Assembly (NCBI GenBank): GCA_041741415.1
Contig: JBGSKC010000036.1
Span: 186,001-250,000 of the forward strand
Direction of reading: 5' to 3'
DNA from: JANQTF01 sp041741415
Lineage (GTDB): Bacteria; Bacteroidota; Bacteroidia; J057
DNA length: 64,000 nucleotides
A model generated the notes under the pieces. It was not told the DNA's origin. It saw only the letters and a program-made list of their open reading frames with translations, and did no database searches. The position numbers and the translations under genes were made by a program. Positions 44,487 through 53,508 of the stretch are shown in pieces (position 1 is the first letter of the stretch; each line of letters begins with the position of its first letter).

Positions 44487-45259
44487 CAGATGAGTTTGTT
44501 GAAAACGAAGCGTTTGTTGAGATAAAGCAAAACCACGGGCGGAAAGATCAGCAGGCAACAACTTAGCGCGCCGTAGTAGAAATTGGCTTCCTTGATGAAG
44601 AGAAACACCTTCACGGGCAGGGTTTGGACCTTTCCCACGCCAATCACGGCGGTGAGGCCATACTCAAACCAGGAAATCAGGAAGGTTTGAAAAAAACAGA
44701 CCAGCAGCATGCTTTTAGCCAGGGGTAGCAACACCCTGGTGAGGGCCTGCCAGGGTTTCGCTCCGAGGGTGAGAGCCAGTTCTTCGAAGCCTTTGGTCCG
44801 GTTGCTCCAGAAGCTCAGAAAAAAAATGGTGGCATAGGGGAATGTGATCATGAACTGGGCGAGAATCACCCCCGACATTTTGCCAAAGAGCCCGAATTTG
44901 AGGAAAAAAAAGCTGAGGCAGGCTGCCAGCACAACGGGCGAAAGCACATAGGGAAAATAGGTGAGCATGGTCCACAAGCGGCGCTGCGGGTGAAAGGCGA
45001 GGGTTCGGCTCAACCCGAAACCCAGGGCAGTAGCACTGGCAGCCACGGCCAGCGAAATCAGCACCGACTGAGCAAAGCTCCACAACAAGCCCACCTCCGA
45101 GCCCAGCACCTCGCGCCAGTTGCGCAGGCCCAGATAGCCCGGCAGCAGGTCGGGGAAGGTCCAATCCGACGCCAGCGACATCAGCACCAGGTATCCGAAA
45201 GGAAACAGGATCGAAACGGCCAGGAGCAGCAAAATGAGTTGGGAGAACTTAGCTTTCAT
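44486..45259 (-). CDS. ABC importer permease, second subunit
   Basis: A 257-residue inner-membrane protein with six helices and an EAA-like loop (GFEELALTLGAKPWQALTRV). It corresponds to the second half of YnjC-type permeases. It overlaps its neighbours on both sides. Confidence 0.88.
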   Translation of the reverse strand: MKAKFSQLILLLLAVSILFPFGYLVLMSLASDWTFPDLLPGYLGLRNWREVLGSEVGLLWSFAQSVLISLAVAASATALGFGLSRTLAFHPQRRLWTMLTYFPYVLSPVVLAACLSFFFLKFGLFGKMSGVILAQFMITFPYATIFFLSFWSNRTKGFEELALTLGAKPWQALTRVLLPLAKSMLLVCFFQTFLISWFEYGLTAVIGVGKVQTLPVKVFLFIKEANFYYGALSCCLLIFPPVVLLYLNKRFVFNKLI

Positions 45260-46109
45260 GCCGGCTTGCTTGTTTTCTGGAAAATAACATCACCACGCCC
45301 GCCGAAACCAGCACCGTGTACATCACCGCCACCACATAGCCCTCTGAGATTTTGGTGAGGTCATACTGCCTGATTTCCCGAACGATCAGCACCGAGAGCA
45401 TCTGGGGAGACTCCTGCCCCAGGATGAGCGGCACTTCGTAGGAGCCCAGCAAAAAAATAAAATACAGCGCGATCAGCACCCAGGTTTTGCGCAGCAACAC
45501 GGGCATTTCCACCCGCCACACCGACTGCCAGGCACTGGCCCCCAGCGAGCGGGCCAGCACTGAGAGCTCGCCAAGGCCTTCGTTCTGATACACATTCAGG
45601 AACAGCAGCAGCAGAAACGGCACCACCACCGTCACGAAAGTTAGCACGATGCCGAAGGCATAGGCATCATTCACAAGGTCGGGAAACTGGCGCGCCTCGG
45701 CAATCCAGCCCGCGTGAAAGGCCAGCCGGGCAAACAAGCCGGTTTTAGACAACAACTGATAGGCAAAAAACGCCGAAACCACGCCGGGAAGCGCCAGCGG
45801 CAGATACAGCACAAATGACATCCATTTTTTCTCCAGCCCCCTCCGAAACCCCAGCACCAGCCACAGTGCCAGCCCAACAGACAGCAACAGCGACACCGCT
45901 GCGATGCTGCCACTGTACAAAAAGGACCGGAGGTACTCGCCCGAGGCAAGCACTTCCTTCCAGAATTTCAGGGTAAAGCCATCATTCACCACCCCCACAA
46001 CTCCCAGGCTGTAGAGCAGGGCATACACAAAGGCAGCCAAAAACGGCACCAACCCCAGCACAACGAACAGGGTGAGGCCCGCCCAGCGATGCTTATTGTT
46101 CGATGACAT
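45249..46109 (-). CDS. ABC importer permease, first subunit
   Basis: A 286-residue permease. The ATG at 46109 (MSSNNKHRWAGL) overlaps the end of the binding-protein gene. The EAA-like loop reads GLGELSVLARSLGASAWQSV. Together with the next gene it replaces the single fused YnjC permease of E. coli. Confidence 0.88.
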   Translation of the reverse strand: MSSNNKHRWAGLTLFVVLGLVPFLAAFVYALLYSLGVVGVVNDGFTLKFWKEVLASGEYLRSFLYSGSIAAVSLLLSVGLALWLVLGFRRGLEKKWMSFVLYLPLALPGVVSAFFAYQLLSKTGLFARLAFHAGWIAEARQFPDLVNDAYAFGIVLTFVTVVVPFLLLLFLNVYQNEGLGELSVLARSLGASAWQSVWRVEMPVLLRKTWVLIALYFIFLLGSYEVPLILGQESPQMLSVLIVREIRQYDLTKISEGYVVAVMYTVLVSAGVVMLFSRKQASRHES

Positions 46110-47313
46110 GGGTTCGGAATTCTTCGTAGAGCCTGAGCATGTATTCGGGGGCAGGTTCCTGGATGGCGCGGTCTTCCAGTTCTTCCATGGCGGGGCCATA
46201 GAGCCGGGGTGGCAGGGAAGCAAAAGAATCCTGCCAGGCTTCCGGCAGGCGATCGAGCTCAATCACGGGGTTGGCGCCCATGCCATCGGGACGCGAGGCT
46301 TCCCGCTGAGCCGCCGGGGAAATCAGGAAATTGATCACCACCATCGCGCCGGGGAGGTTGGCAGCATTGGCCGTGATGCCCAGGTAGTTGGCATTCAGCA
46401 CGGTGCCGTTTTCCCAGGCGTAGGCCCTGGTACTGGGAGGAAACAGTCCCTGCCTGGCCTTTTCCTCAATTCCGCCCTCGCCAAAGCCATACGCCAGCAG
46501 CAATTCCCCGCTCGCAAACATCTGGTCCATCCGTGTGTGCTCTGTCGGGAAGGTGGTTCCCTCTTTCCAGAAATAGGGTTTGACCCGGTTGAGATAGTCC
46601 CAAAGCTGGGCGGAGAGGCGCTGGTATTTGGCCTCGTCGAAAGGACCATTCAGGCCTTCGGGCGACCCGCTCAGCTCAGCGAGGAAGCTTTTGAGCATGG
46701 TCATTCCGGTGAAATCGTTGGAAATGGTAAAAGTGCCGGGATATTGCTTCACAAACGCCTCCAATTCGGCAAGGGTGCCGGGCGGATTGGGCACTTTGAG
46801 AGAATCGTAGAACAGGGCGAACTGGCTGATCCCCCAGGGCGATTCCATGCCATTGATGGGCTGCTGAAAATCGGTACTAACGAAAGGATTGTCAAAGTCG
46901 ATGTAGGCGGAATGGGGAAGCTTGTCGGTAAATGGACCCCACAAACCATTGATCTGGCGAAGCTGAAAGAAGGTTTCGCCATTGATCCAAACCACGTCTA
47001 CCTGACCCTTTGCCGCGCCAGCCTGCTTTTCTCCCATCACCAACTGCACAATTTCCGCACCCTGTCCCCCGCTGATGTTGAGGCGAATATCGAACTGGTC
47101 TCGCAGGGCGGGCACGACATATTGGTTCATGTAGTCGTTGATGCGGGGGCTCCCCTGCCACATCATGAAGTTGACGGTAGTACCACGGGCAGCCCCTTCG
47201 ATTTCTTCCCAACTGGCCTGCTTCCAGTCGGGTTGGTCACTTTGTTGGTTCGGCGCGCAGCCAACTACCCATCCAAGAGACCCCAGCAAGAGAACAATGC
47301 AGCGAAGATTCAT
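46093..47313 (-). CDS. ABC importer solute-binding lipoprotein (YnjB-like)
   Basis: A 406-residue lipoprotein; signal with lipobox VVGC. The body follows the YnjB pattern of the extracellular solute-binding superfamily: VNFMMWQGSPRINDYMNQYV, QVDVVWINGETFFQLRQ and PWGISQFALFYDS. It captures a solute for the permeases encoded downstream; first gene of a four-gene overlapping operon. Solute unknown (thiamine or an inorganic ion have been suggested for relatives). Confidence 0.9.
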   Translation of the reverse strand: MNLRCIVLLLGSLGWVVGCAPNQQSDQPDWKQASWEEIEGAARGTTVNFMMWQGSPRINDYMNQYVVPALRDQFDIRLNISGGQGAEIVQLVMGEKQAGAAKGQVDVVWINGETFFQLRQINGLWGPFTDKLPHSAYIDFDNPFVSTDFQQPINGMESPWGISQFALFYDSLKVPNPPGTLAELEAFVKQYPGTFTISNDFTGMTMLKSFLAELSGSPEGLNGPFDEAKYQRLSAQLWDYLNRVKPYFWKEGTTFPTEHTRMDQMFASGELLLAYGFGEGGIEEKARQGLFPPSTRAYAWENGTVLNANYLGITANAANLPGAMVVINFLISPAAQREASRPDGMGANPVIELDRLPEAWQDSFASLPPRLYGPAMEELEDRAIQEPAPEYMLRLYEEFRTHVIEQ

Positions 47314-47427
47314 GCTTCGAAGATAAGAAAAGAAGAGAAGTTAAGCGGTACCCTTTGCGCCACCATCAGGATTCTTGAGCCGCTACATACGAGGGGTGCT
47401 GCTGGCATGGATGCTGGTCAAAAAAAT

Positions 47428-47457
47428 CCGGCCCTCCGAACGGTGTCGAAGAGCCGG
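47428..47457 (-). terminator. Terminator of the TonB_C/PKD gene
   Basis: On the minus strand CCGGCTCTTCG pairs with CGGAGGGCCGG and is followed by ATTTTTTT. It lies 31 bp after the stop at 47488. Confidence 0.7.
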
Positions 47458-47487
47458 AATGGCACTCTGCAAAAAGACAGGGGCAAA

Positions 47488-48651
47488 TTAGCGAATGAGC
47501 TGAAAGCGAATGGGGACTGTGTGATAAACAGCAACCGGGGAGCCATTTTGCTTGCCAGGCACCCATTTGGGCATCATGTTCACGAGGCGAAGGGCTTCTT
47601 CATCGCAGCCGGAGCCGATTCCGCGGATGACCCGGGAATTGGAGATGCTGCCATCCAGGTTCACCACAAACTGCACGTAAACGGTACCCTCGACATTGGC
47701 ATCCTGGGCAGCGCGAGGATAGCGGTAGTTACCGCGGATAAAATTGCCCATTGCGGTGCTGCCACCGGGGTAGGCAGGCTCTACCTGAGCAGCAATCAGC
47801 GGTGCATTGAAATTGGTCGGCGTTTCTGCGGCCTGAGAAATGGCAGGGGCGTTTTCACGCAGGTTTGGGCTGGGCTGGGTAATGGAAGGGCGGGAAACAG
47901 GCGCGCCGCGCAGGGCAGTCAGCTCAGGCTGGGTGCTCGAAGCGGAGGCAGCGGGTGCTGGCTGGGCAGCAGGCGCCGGTGCTTCCTGCGGAGCAGGGGT
48001 GGGCTTGTTCTCAGCGATGCTCGTTTGGTTGGAGCGGCTGATTTGCAGCGACTTATTGTAAATGCTGCTGGAGCCTTGCTCGTTGGTGGCAATGAGCCGG
48101 ATGCGGTAGTTGTTGGGAGAACCGTAGCTGTAAGTCACAGTCCGGCCAACTTCCCGACGAATACCGTTGCCAAAGTCGAGGAGGTAGGTGAGCGACTCGT
48201 CGAAGTTTTCAATGGTAAACACCAGCTGACTGCCAACTTCTCTCATTCCGGCAATGTCAACGGCAAAGGTTGCAGGCACCTCCGCTGGGGCTCCGGTTTC
48301 AGCCTGAATGGCGTTCGCCTCCAGCTGATCCAGCAAGCCCTGAAGGCTCAGAAAATCTTCGGCCGAGTAGATGGTGTCTGTTCCGATAGCCGGGTGAGCC
48401 ACCACAATGCGGGCATTTTCCTCTTCAAAGAGGTTTTTCACCATAGAATAGTCCAGGTTGGCTGCCTCATATTGGCGCAGCGGACCCATGTCGTCGGGGC
48501 GGGAAAACCACCATGCAGCGGTGGTGCCGAGCAGAAGAACGATCATACCACCTGCCATTTGATAGCGGCGGCGCTTCCTGCGTTCCCTGCTTTCGATCTG
48601 AGCGAGGTAGGTGTCAAAGCGGTTAGGGCTTGTAGTCTCTTGGGCTGGCAT
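47488..48651 (-). CDS. Membrane-anchored PKD protein with TonB C-terminal domain
   Basis: A 387-residue protein. The ATG at 48651 gives a 32-residue cytoplasmic tail (FDTYLAQIESRERRKRRRY), one transmembrane helix, an adhesion/PKD-like region (about 120-220, YLLDFGNGIRREVG and TYSYGSPNNYRI), a Pro/Ala-rich linker (about 230-290) and a TonB_C domain (GNYRYPRAAQDANVEGTVYV, SNSRVIRGIGSGCDEEALRL). The TonB_C part could contact receptors or outer-membrane partners, or be a sensor. A shorter paralogue lacking TonB_C lies at 52322-52924. Confidence 0.85.
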   Translation of the reverse strand: MPAQETTSPNRFDTYLAQIESRERRKRRRYQMAGGMIVLLLGTTAAWWFSRPDDMGPLRQYEAANLDYSMVKNLFEEENARIVVAHPAIGTDTIYSAEDFLSLQGLLDQLEANAIQAETGAPAEVPATFAVDIAGMREVGSQLVFTIENFDESLTYLLDFGNGIRREVGRTVTYSYGSPNNYRIRLIATNEQGSSSIYNKSLQISRSNQTSIAENKPTPAPQEAPAPAAQPAPAASASSTQPELTALRGAPVSRPSITQPSPNLRENAPAISQAAETPTNFNAPLIAAQVEPAYPGGSTAMGNFIRGNYRYPRAAQDANVEGTVYVQFVVNLDGSISNSRVIRGIGSGCDEEALRLVNMMPKWVPGKQNGSPVAVYHTVPIRFQLIR

Positions 48652-49206
48652 GAGTACCGGAGGTCTGAATGTGGAACAAACTGGTAGATAGCGGATTGAA
48701 CCGCTCGTTAGGTAGGGGTGGGGATTCGGACCGGGGGGAAAATGGAACAAGTGTTGAAAGAATAGCCATCAAACGAACTATTCGATTTTCATACTAAATC
48801 TATCAGATCAAATCCTGATCCAGTTTCTCGCCGGGACCAGCAGTGCTTTTCTATGGCTGACTAGTAAAATCTGCTGAAAGAATGGAGTTATGGGGTATTT
48901 TGGGAGCAGATAGTATTTCATAAATGGTACAATTTTTCTCTTCGCAGCTTCATTTCGATATCGATTTCGGTTTCCTCCCGGATGATCTGATGCGTAATGC
49001 CGGCAACTTTCGTGGACACCATTGCCACAGCCATTCCTGCCTGATTCCCCGAACCTGGCTTTTTCCCCAGTGAATCTCCCGTCGTTTCTGCCAATCTTTC
49101 CCGGCTCTTCGCCGTTGTTCAATAACTTCGTGCAGTACACGTTCGCCTTCTCCAGCTCCCCCGCTGGTATCATCTTTGCGCGTTTGATCCTATAATTCTG
49201 TTGCGA
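48652..49206. other. Intergenic region
   Basis: 555 bp between divergent genes. I see no supported gene, repeat or hairpin. Both promoters must be here. Confidence 0.5.
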
Positions 49207-51087
49207 ATGAAGCCCCGTGCCTTTTCCCCATTCCCAAACACGCTCTCCCCGGCTCGCCTCAGCCTTGCAAGTCTGTACATAGGACTGCTTTTCCTGGCAC
49301 CGGTCACAACCACAGCTCAGCAGCGGGTTTGCGGAACCATGGATTATCTCAACCACCAGTTGGAATCCAATCCCAACCTGCGCTACGCCATGCAAATGAT
49401 CGAGCGCCAAACTGAGGAAAACATCAAAGGCGCGGGTAACCGCCTCGATCGCGACATTGTGATTCCGGTTGTCGTGCATGTGGTGTACAATACGCCGGAG
49501 CAGAATATCTCCGATGCCCAGATCTATTCCCAGATTCAAATTCTCAATCAGGACTTCCGCCGCCAAAATCCCGACCGCGACAACACACCTGCCGAATACA
49601 GCGGCCTCGCTGCAGATACCCGCATTTCCTTTCGCCTCGCCAACCGCGACCCCCAGGGCCAGCCTGTCTCCGGCATCACCCGCACCAGAACTCCCAATGA
49701 ATCCTTCCTGGTTCAAACAAACGGCGTTAAATACAGCGCCATGGGCGGCGTAGATGCCTGGCCCACTTCCCAATACCTCAACATCTGGGTCTGCAACCTC
49801 GCTATGGGCGTGCTGGGCTACAGCCAGTTTCCCGGCGGCCCCACTGAAACCGATGGTGTGGTGATCGGCTATAAATTCTTTGGAAACACAGGCCCGGTTC
49901 GGGCTCCCTTCAATGGCGGCCGCACCTGCACCCATGAAGTGGGCCATTGGCTCAACCTCCGCCACGTGTGGGGTGATGGTCCCTGCTCCGTTGATGACCA
50001 TGTTGCCGACACGCCTCCCTCTGACCGCCCCACACAGGGCTGCCCCGTCTCCCGCTTCGCCTGCGAAGGCCCCGTGATGACCACCAACTTCATGGACTAT
50101 ACAGACGACGCCTGCATGAACCTTTTCACCTTCGGGCAGGCCGACAGGATGCAGGCATTGTTCCAGCCCGGCGGGCCCAGGGCTGCCTTCCGCGACTCCC
50201 GCGGCTACGAAGGTCCCGCCCAGCCCAGCCTCGTCGTTGGGCTTGAGGTGGAACTTGTTTCCCCTTCGGCAGTACGCCTGCTCTGGCAGGGACTCCCGGA
50301 TGCCGACAGCTATCAGGTGCGCTTTCGCCGGCAGGGACAAACCGAGTGGCTGCGCCGCGCCTTCAGCGGCACCAGCGTGAAAACAGGCGGCCTCCAGCCC
50401 TGCACAGATTATGAGTTTCAGGTGGAAGCTGTTCTGGCGGGCATAGGACAGGGCTTTTCGCCCTCCCGTTGGTTCAGAACAGGGGGCTGCCCCACAGGCG
50501 TGGGAACCGAAGTTGGCTCAGGTAGTCCTGTGCCTGCTGCCCTAGAGGCCTTGCCCGTTTCTCCCACCCGCATCAATCTTCGCTGGCAACCTGTTCAGGG
50601 TGCCACTGGCTACCGGGTTCAGGTCAAGGAAATAGGAAGCCGGAATGTCATGTCTTTCCAGGTCGGGACCGCACAGCTTCCCGTGGATGGAATGCAAGTT
50701 GGCAAACAGTATTTCTGGCGGGTGCGCGCCGATTTTTCGGGGCAGGGCGGGCCGTTTTCGCCCGTGGAAAGCTTTTTGATGAACGAAAACATGGCCAATA
50801 TGCGGGTAGCAAATCCTGGCACCAGTCTTCAGGTGCTGGAAGGCCCGGCGCGACATGCCCTTCGCTCCGGTGAGCTGCCAGTCAGGCTGATGATGCCTGC
50901 CCCGGCAACATTTTCTGCCGCTATTCTCAATGCGGAGGGGGAAGTTGTCAAAGAATTTCCCAGCAGGTTGCTGCGCCACCAAACCTGGTTCAAAGTGCCG
51001 GTGTCGGGTCTTCAGCCCGGGTGGCACCGCCTTCTGCTCCGCGACCCCGACGGCTTTGAGTTGAGCCTCGATTTTACCCTGGAATAA
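49207..51087 (+). CDS. M43 zinc metalloprotease with two FN3 domains (cytophagalysin-type)
   Basis: A 626-residue secreted protease. Start ATG 49207 (an in-frame TTG lies two codons upstream). Signal to about residue 38. The zinc motif is HEVGHWLNLRH (from residue 243) and the Met-turn is NFMDYTDDACM (Met296), both typical of pappalysin/M43. Two FN3-like domains follow (about 345-435 and 450-540), then a beta-rich C-terminus (GWHRLLLRDPDG, ending SLDFTLE). No clear T9SS domain is visible, although the last 90 residues could be a divergent one. It degrades proteins outside the cell. Confidence 0.92.
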   Translation: MKPRAFSPFPNTLSPARLSLASLYIGLLFLAPVTTTAQQRVCGTMDYLNHQLESNPNLRYAMQMIERQTEENIKGAGNRLDRDIVIPVVVHVVYNTPEQNISDAQIYSQIQILNQDFRRQNPDRDNTPAEYSGLAADTRISFRLANRDPQGQPVSGITRTRTPNESFLVQTNGVKYSAMGGVDAWPTSQYLNIWVCNLAMGVLGYSQFPGGPTETDGVVIGYKFFGNTGPVRAPFNGGRTCTHEVGHWLNLRHVWGDGPCSVDDHVADTPPSDRPTQGCPVSRFACEGPVMTTNFMDYTDDACMNLFTFGQADRMQALFQPGGPRAAFRDSRGYEGPAQPSLVVGLEVELVSPSAVRLLWQGLPDADSYQVRFRRQGQTEWLRRAFSGTSVKTGGLQPCTDYEFQVEAVLAGIGQGFSPSRWFRTGGCPTGVGTEVGSGSPVPAALEALPVSPTRINLRWQPVQGATGYRVQVKEIGSRNVMSFQVGTAQLPVDGMQVGKQYFWRVRADFSGQGGPFSPVESFLMNENMANMRVANPGTSLQVLEGPARHALRSGELPVRLMMPAPATFSAAILNAEGEVVKEFPSRLLRHQTWFKVPVSGLQPGWHRLLLRDPDGFELSLDFTLE

Positions 51088-51093
51088 CCCGGC

Positions 51094-52059
51094 CTACTGA
51101 AAAGTGACCTTGGTAGCACCAGACCCATATTTTCTGGCGTCTGCGGCTTCGAAGGAGCGAACATGAGGCGTGCGCCGCAGCAAATCGTGGATCTCCTTTT
51201 TTAGCTTGCCCTCCCCTACCCCGTGAATCAGGATCAGGCTCTCGGCGTGGCGCACGAGGGCGTCCGACAATGACCTGACTACAGCTTCCATTTGAAGCCG
51301 GAGCGCTTCGGCAGGAAGTACCTTTTCGGGCTCGTCTACCAGTTCTTCCAAATGAAGATCTACCTCCATCTGCTCCGCTTTCCTGGGCTGATCCTCTCTG
51401 GAAATTCTCAAAAACTCACTTTTGGCGAGGTCTTCCACCGCCTGTTTCATCACATCTTTCCGCAGGGAAAATACCCAGGCAGGTTCGCCCAGGGCTTCGA
51501 GATGCCGGGGTGGCACCTTGATGCGGCCCCGGTTCCAGTCGAGCTCAGTGAGCAGCGGGCTGTGAGGGTGCCCTTTGCCCTCTACAAAAGGGAGGGCCTG
51601 CACATACAGCGAGCGGGTTCTGTCTAATTCTGCGCCGGACAATATTGCCAGATGCCTCACATCGCCGGAGGCAAGAATGCCGGATGCCATGCCCTGGTAC
51701 CGGCTTTTTTCGCGGAGATAACAGGTAAATAAAATCTGCGTGGGCTCAGGGTTGGCAATGAACAATTCGTAGCGATCATTTTCTCTCGCGGCCAGCAGCA
51801 AACTGATATCCAGCAAGGCGGTTCCCAGCGCCATGGGGCGCCGGTTGTTCGGGTCCTGTGCCGGGGCAGGCGCTTCGGGCGTTCCACCGTAGTAGGCAAC
51901 CTCGGTCGGGTCCACAGGAATCACATCCCGCACATCCATGTCGAAAGGGAAATCATCCCCAAACTCGACCTCCACCGTGTGGGAATCGATCAGGGCAGTA
52001 ACAACGCCCTCGCCCCGGTGGTGGAGGCTTCTGACTTTTTGGCCAACGTACAATTGCAT
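51094..52059 (-). CDS. DUF2027 / Smr domain protein
   Basis: A 321-residue cytoplasmic protein. The N-terminus has a KOW/SH3-like barrel (VGQKVRSLHHRGEGVVTALI), the middle matches DUF2027, and the C-terminus is a Smr domain (VDLHLEELVDEP, LILIHGVGEGKLKKEI, SFEAADARKYGSGATKVTF). The DxH and HGxGxGxL motifs suggest a nuclease-like activity as in MutS2 Smr domains (family knowledge). The Bacteroidota-specific role is unknown. Confidence 0.9.
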   Translation of the reverse strand: MQLYVGQKVRSLHHRGEGVVTALIDSHTVEVEFGDDFPFDMDVRDVIPVDPTEVAYYGGTPEAPAPAQDPNNRRPMALGTALLDISLLLAARENDRYELFIANPEPTQILFTCYLREKSRYQGMASGILASGDVRHLAILSGAELDRTRSLYVQALPFVEGKGHPHSPLLTELDWNRGRIKVPPRHLEALGEPAWVFSLRKDVMKQAVEDLAKSEFLRISREDQPRKAEQMEVDLHLEELVDEPEKVLPAEALRLQMEAVVRSLSDALVRHAESLILIHGVGEGKLKKEIHDLLRRTPHVRSFEAADARKYGSGATKVTFQ

Positions 52060-52255
52060 ATCTGGGAGCTGTCTGGCTGAGGTTCATTTCAAACATACAC
52101 ACTGCTGCAACAAGAAGCGGGGAAATGAGGCCACAAAATGCAGTATTTCGCCGTGCCGCCTTGTCAAAAAAATCAATCCCGGCATCTGCCAGTAAAAACA
52201 TGAACACAAAATCAGCCAAGAGGCAGCTGCGTGGAGCTGGGGGCAGCGCAAAAAA

Positions 52256-52300
52256 AAACGGGAATCGTTGATTTCTCAGTTGAATCAACAATTCCCGTTT
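52256..52300 (-). terminator. Terminator of the short PKD gene
   Basis: AAACGGGAATCGTTGATT (52256-52273) pairs with AATCAACAATTCCCGTTT (52283-52300) with one G-U pair. The run of A to the left gives a T-run on the minus strand. Confidence 0.85.
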
Positions 52301-52321
52301 GCCAGTAGTGTGGGCGTTTTG

Positions 52322-52924
52322 CTAATTGGCCCTGGCCGTGGTAGCAGAAGCAAGTGCAGCGATTTCGTACTTTTTGATGTACTCAATCACCTCGCCCTCA
52401 GGAGAAGTGGCGGTGAGTTTCATGTCGAAATGACCAGCCAGCGGGTAGCGATACGTGACAGATTCGCCGACTACTTCTTTTTCGACGCCGTTGCCAAAAT
52501 CGAGAACATAGGTAAAGCCTGGGCGGTAATTTTCGATTTTGAAGGTAAGCGTTTCCTTCACCTGGCGGCGGCCGGCGATGTCTACCGAAAACCAAATTTT
52601 TTCTTTAGCCTCTGAATCCTGTTCAATTGCGGCCTGTTCAGCAGCGGGCTGGTTGGCTGGCAGCACGGCCTGGGCATCCATGCGCATCCAGGCGGCATGA
52701 TCGGCAGGCACGATGGGGGTAGCTTCATTTTTTACCAGAACGACCTCGTTGGTAGAGGCCGCAGGGGAGGGCAATTGCTGTGGCCACATAAAGACGGTGG
52801 TGCCACCTACCAAAGCCAGCGGAACCAGCACCAGCCAGCGCTTGCGGCGGCGGGCTCGCTCCATGTCTTCAATTTTTGCCAAATACTCTTCAAAGCGGGT
52901 ATGGCCAGGGGTGTTCTGTTGCAT
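52322..52924 (-). CDS. Membrane-anchored PKD protein without TonB_C
   Basis: A 200-residue protein. The ATG at 52924 (MQQNTPGHTRFEEYLAKIED) gives a cytoplasmic tail, one transmembrane helix (WLVLVPLALVGGTTVFMW), a linker and a PKD-like domain (IWFSVDIAGRRQVKETLTFK, FTYVLDFGNGVEKEVVGES). The layout and residues clearly parallel those of 47488-48651, so the pair arose by duplication and loss or gain of TonB_C. Function unknown. Confidence 0.8.
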   Translation of the reverse strand: MQQNTPGHTRFEEYLAKIEDMERARRRKRWLVLVPLALVGGTTVFMWPQQLPSPAASTNEVVLVKNEATPIVPADHAAWMRMDAQAVLPANQPAAEQAAIEQDSEAKEKIWFSVDIAGRRQVKETLTFKIENYRPGFTYVLDFGNGVEKEVVGESVTYRYPLAGHFDMKLTATSPEGEVIEYIKKYEIAALASATTARAN

Positions 52925-53508
52925 ATGGGGAATTCTTTTCAAATAACAGTCTTCACGAACGTACCAGATTTTTTTTTCCCAGCGACTTTACCTCCCCTCA
53001 TCGGCTGTTTTCCGCTCCTGGATGGTCGATCTCCATGAAAAAACCGACAGAAGTGGTTGGTTTCTTACTTACCAAAGGCGGGAAGGCAGAGGTCAGATTG
53101 GCTCTTTGTGAAGGTCTGGCGGCCCGCCATGGGGCCCGGGTGAAACCCGACCCAGGCGGGATCGAAGTTTTGTAGCATCGCAAGGAACGCATATTTCTCG
53201 CCACCCCGAGGCTACCGGAGGAGCACACAATCGGAACCGCCTGTGGTTATTAACATGACCCACCTTCGGTGCTGGGAGCGGCGAAGCTTCCTCCCAAAAT
53301 CACCCTGCAGCGAAGTCCAGGCGTGAAGGGGACACAGGGGGTAGTAACACGGAAAAAGCAAGGCCAAATGTCACTTTTTAGCCTATAACACTCCCACCCG
53401 CCCTCAGGGGGGAAAAGAACGGCTTTGCCTCCGGTCTCCCTTCCTGGTTCCCGAATGCAAACCCTTGTCAGGGTCGAAGCCAAACCCTGACAAGGGTTAT
53501 CTTCCCCA
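52925..53508. other. Intergenic region with dispersed repeats
   Basis: 584 bp with no supported gene. It carries a GGGAAGGCAGAGGTCAGATTGG-type repeat (53075-53100; see also 6487 and 10011), GATCGAAGTTTTGTAGCATC (about 53160), a half-copy of the 6642 element end (53245-53261) and the hairpin at 53460-53498. Confidence 0.6.
53460..53498. repeat. 15-bp perfect hairpin downstream of the BNR gene
   Basis: AACCCTTGTCAGGGT (53460-53474) and ACCCTGACAAGGGTT (53484-53498) are exact reverse complements with a 9-base loop. It lies 10 bp after the stop at 53509 of the minus-strand gene. There is no T-run, so it is either a 3'-end hairpin or another dispersed palindrome. Confidence 0.75.

Noticed and set aside
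46072..48687. 871-codon plus-strand frame
   Set aside because: It lies antisense to the YnjB-like and TonB_C genes and has no recognisable domain; a by-product of high G+C third positions.
48918..49034. Possible 38-codon minus-strand gene (MAVAMVSTKVAGITHQ...)
   Set aside because: The composition is gene-like, but there is no signal, no family match and no spacing support; it could not be told from chance.
48808..50340. 510-codon minus-strand frame
   Set aside because: It is mostly antisense to the M43 protease and shows no domain.
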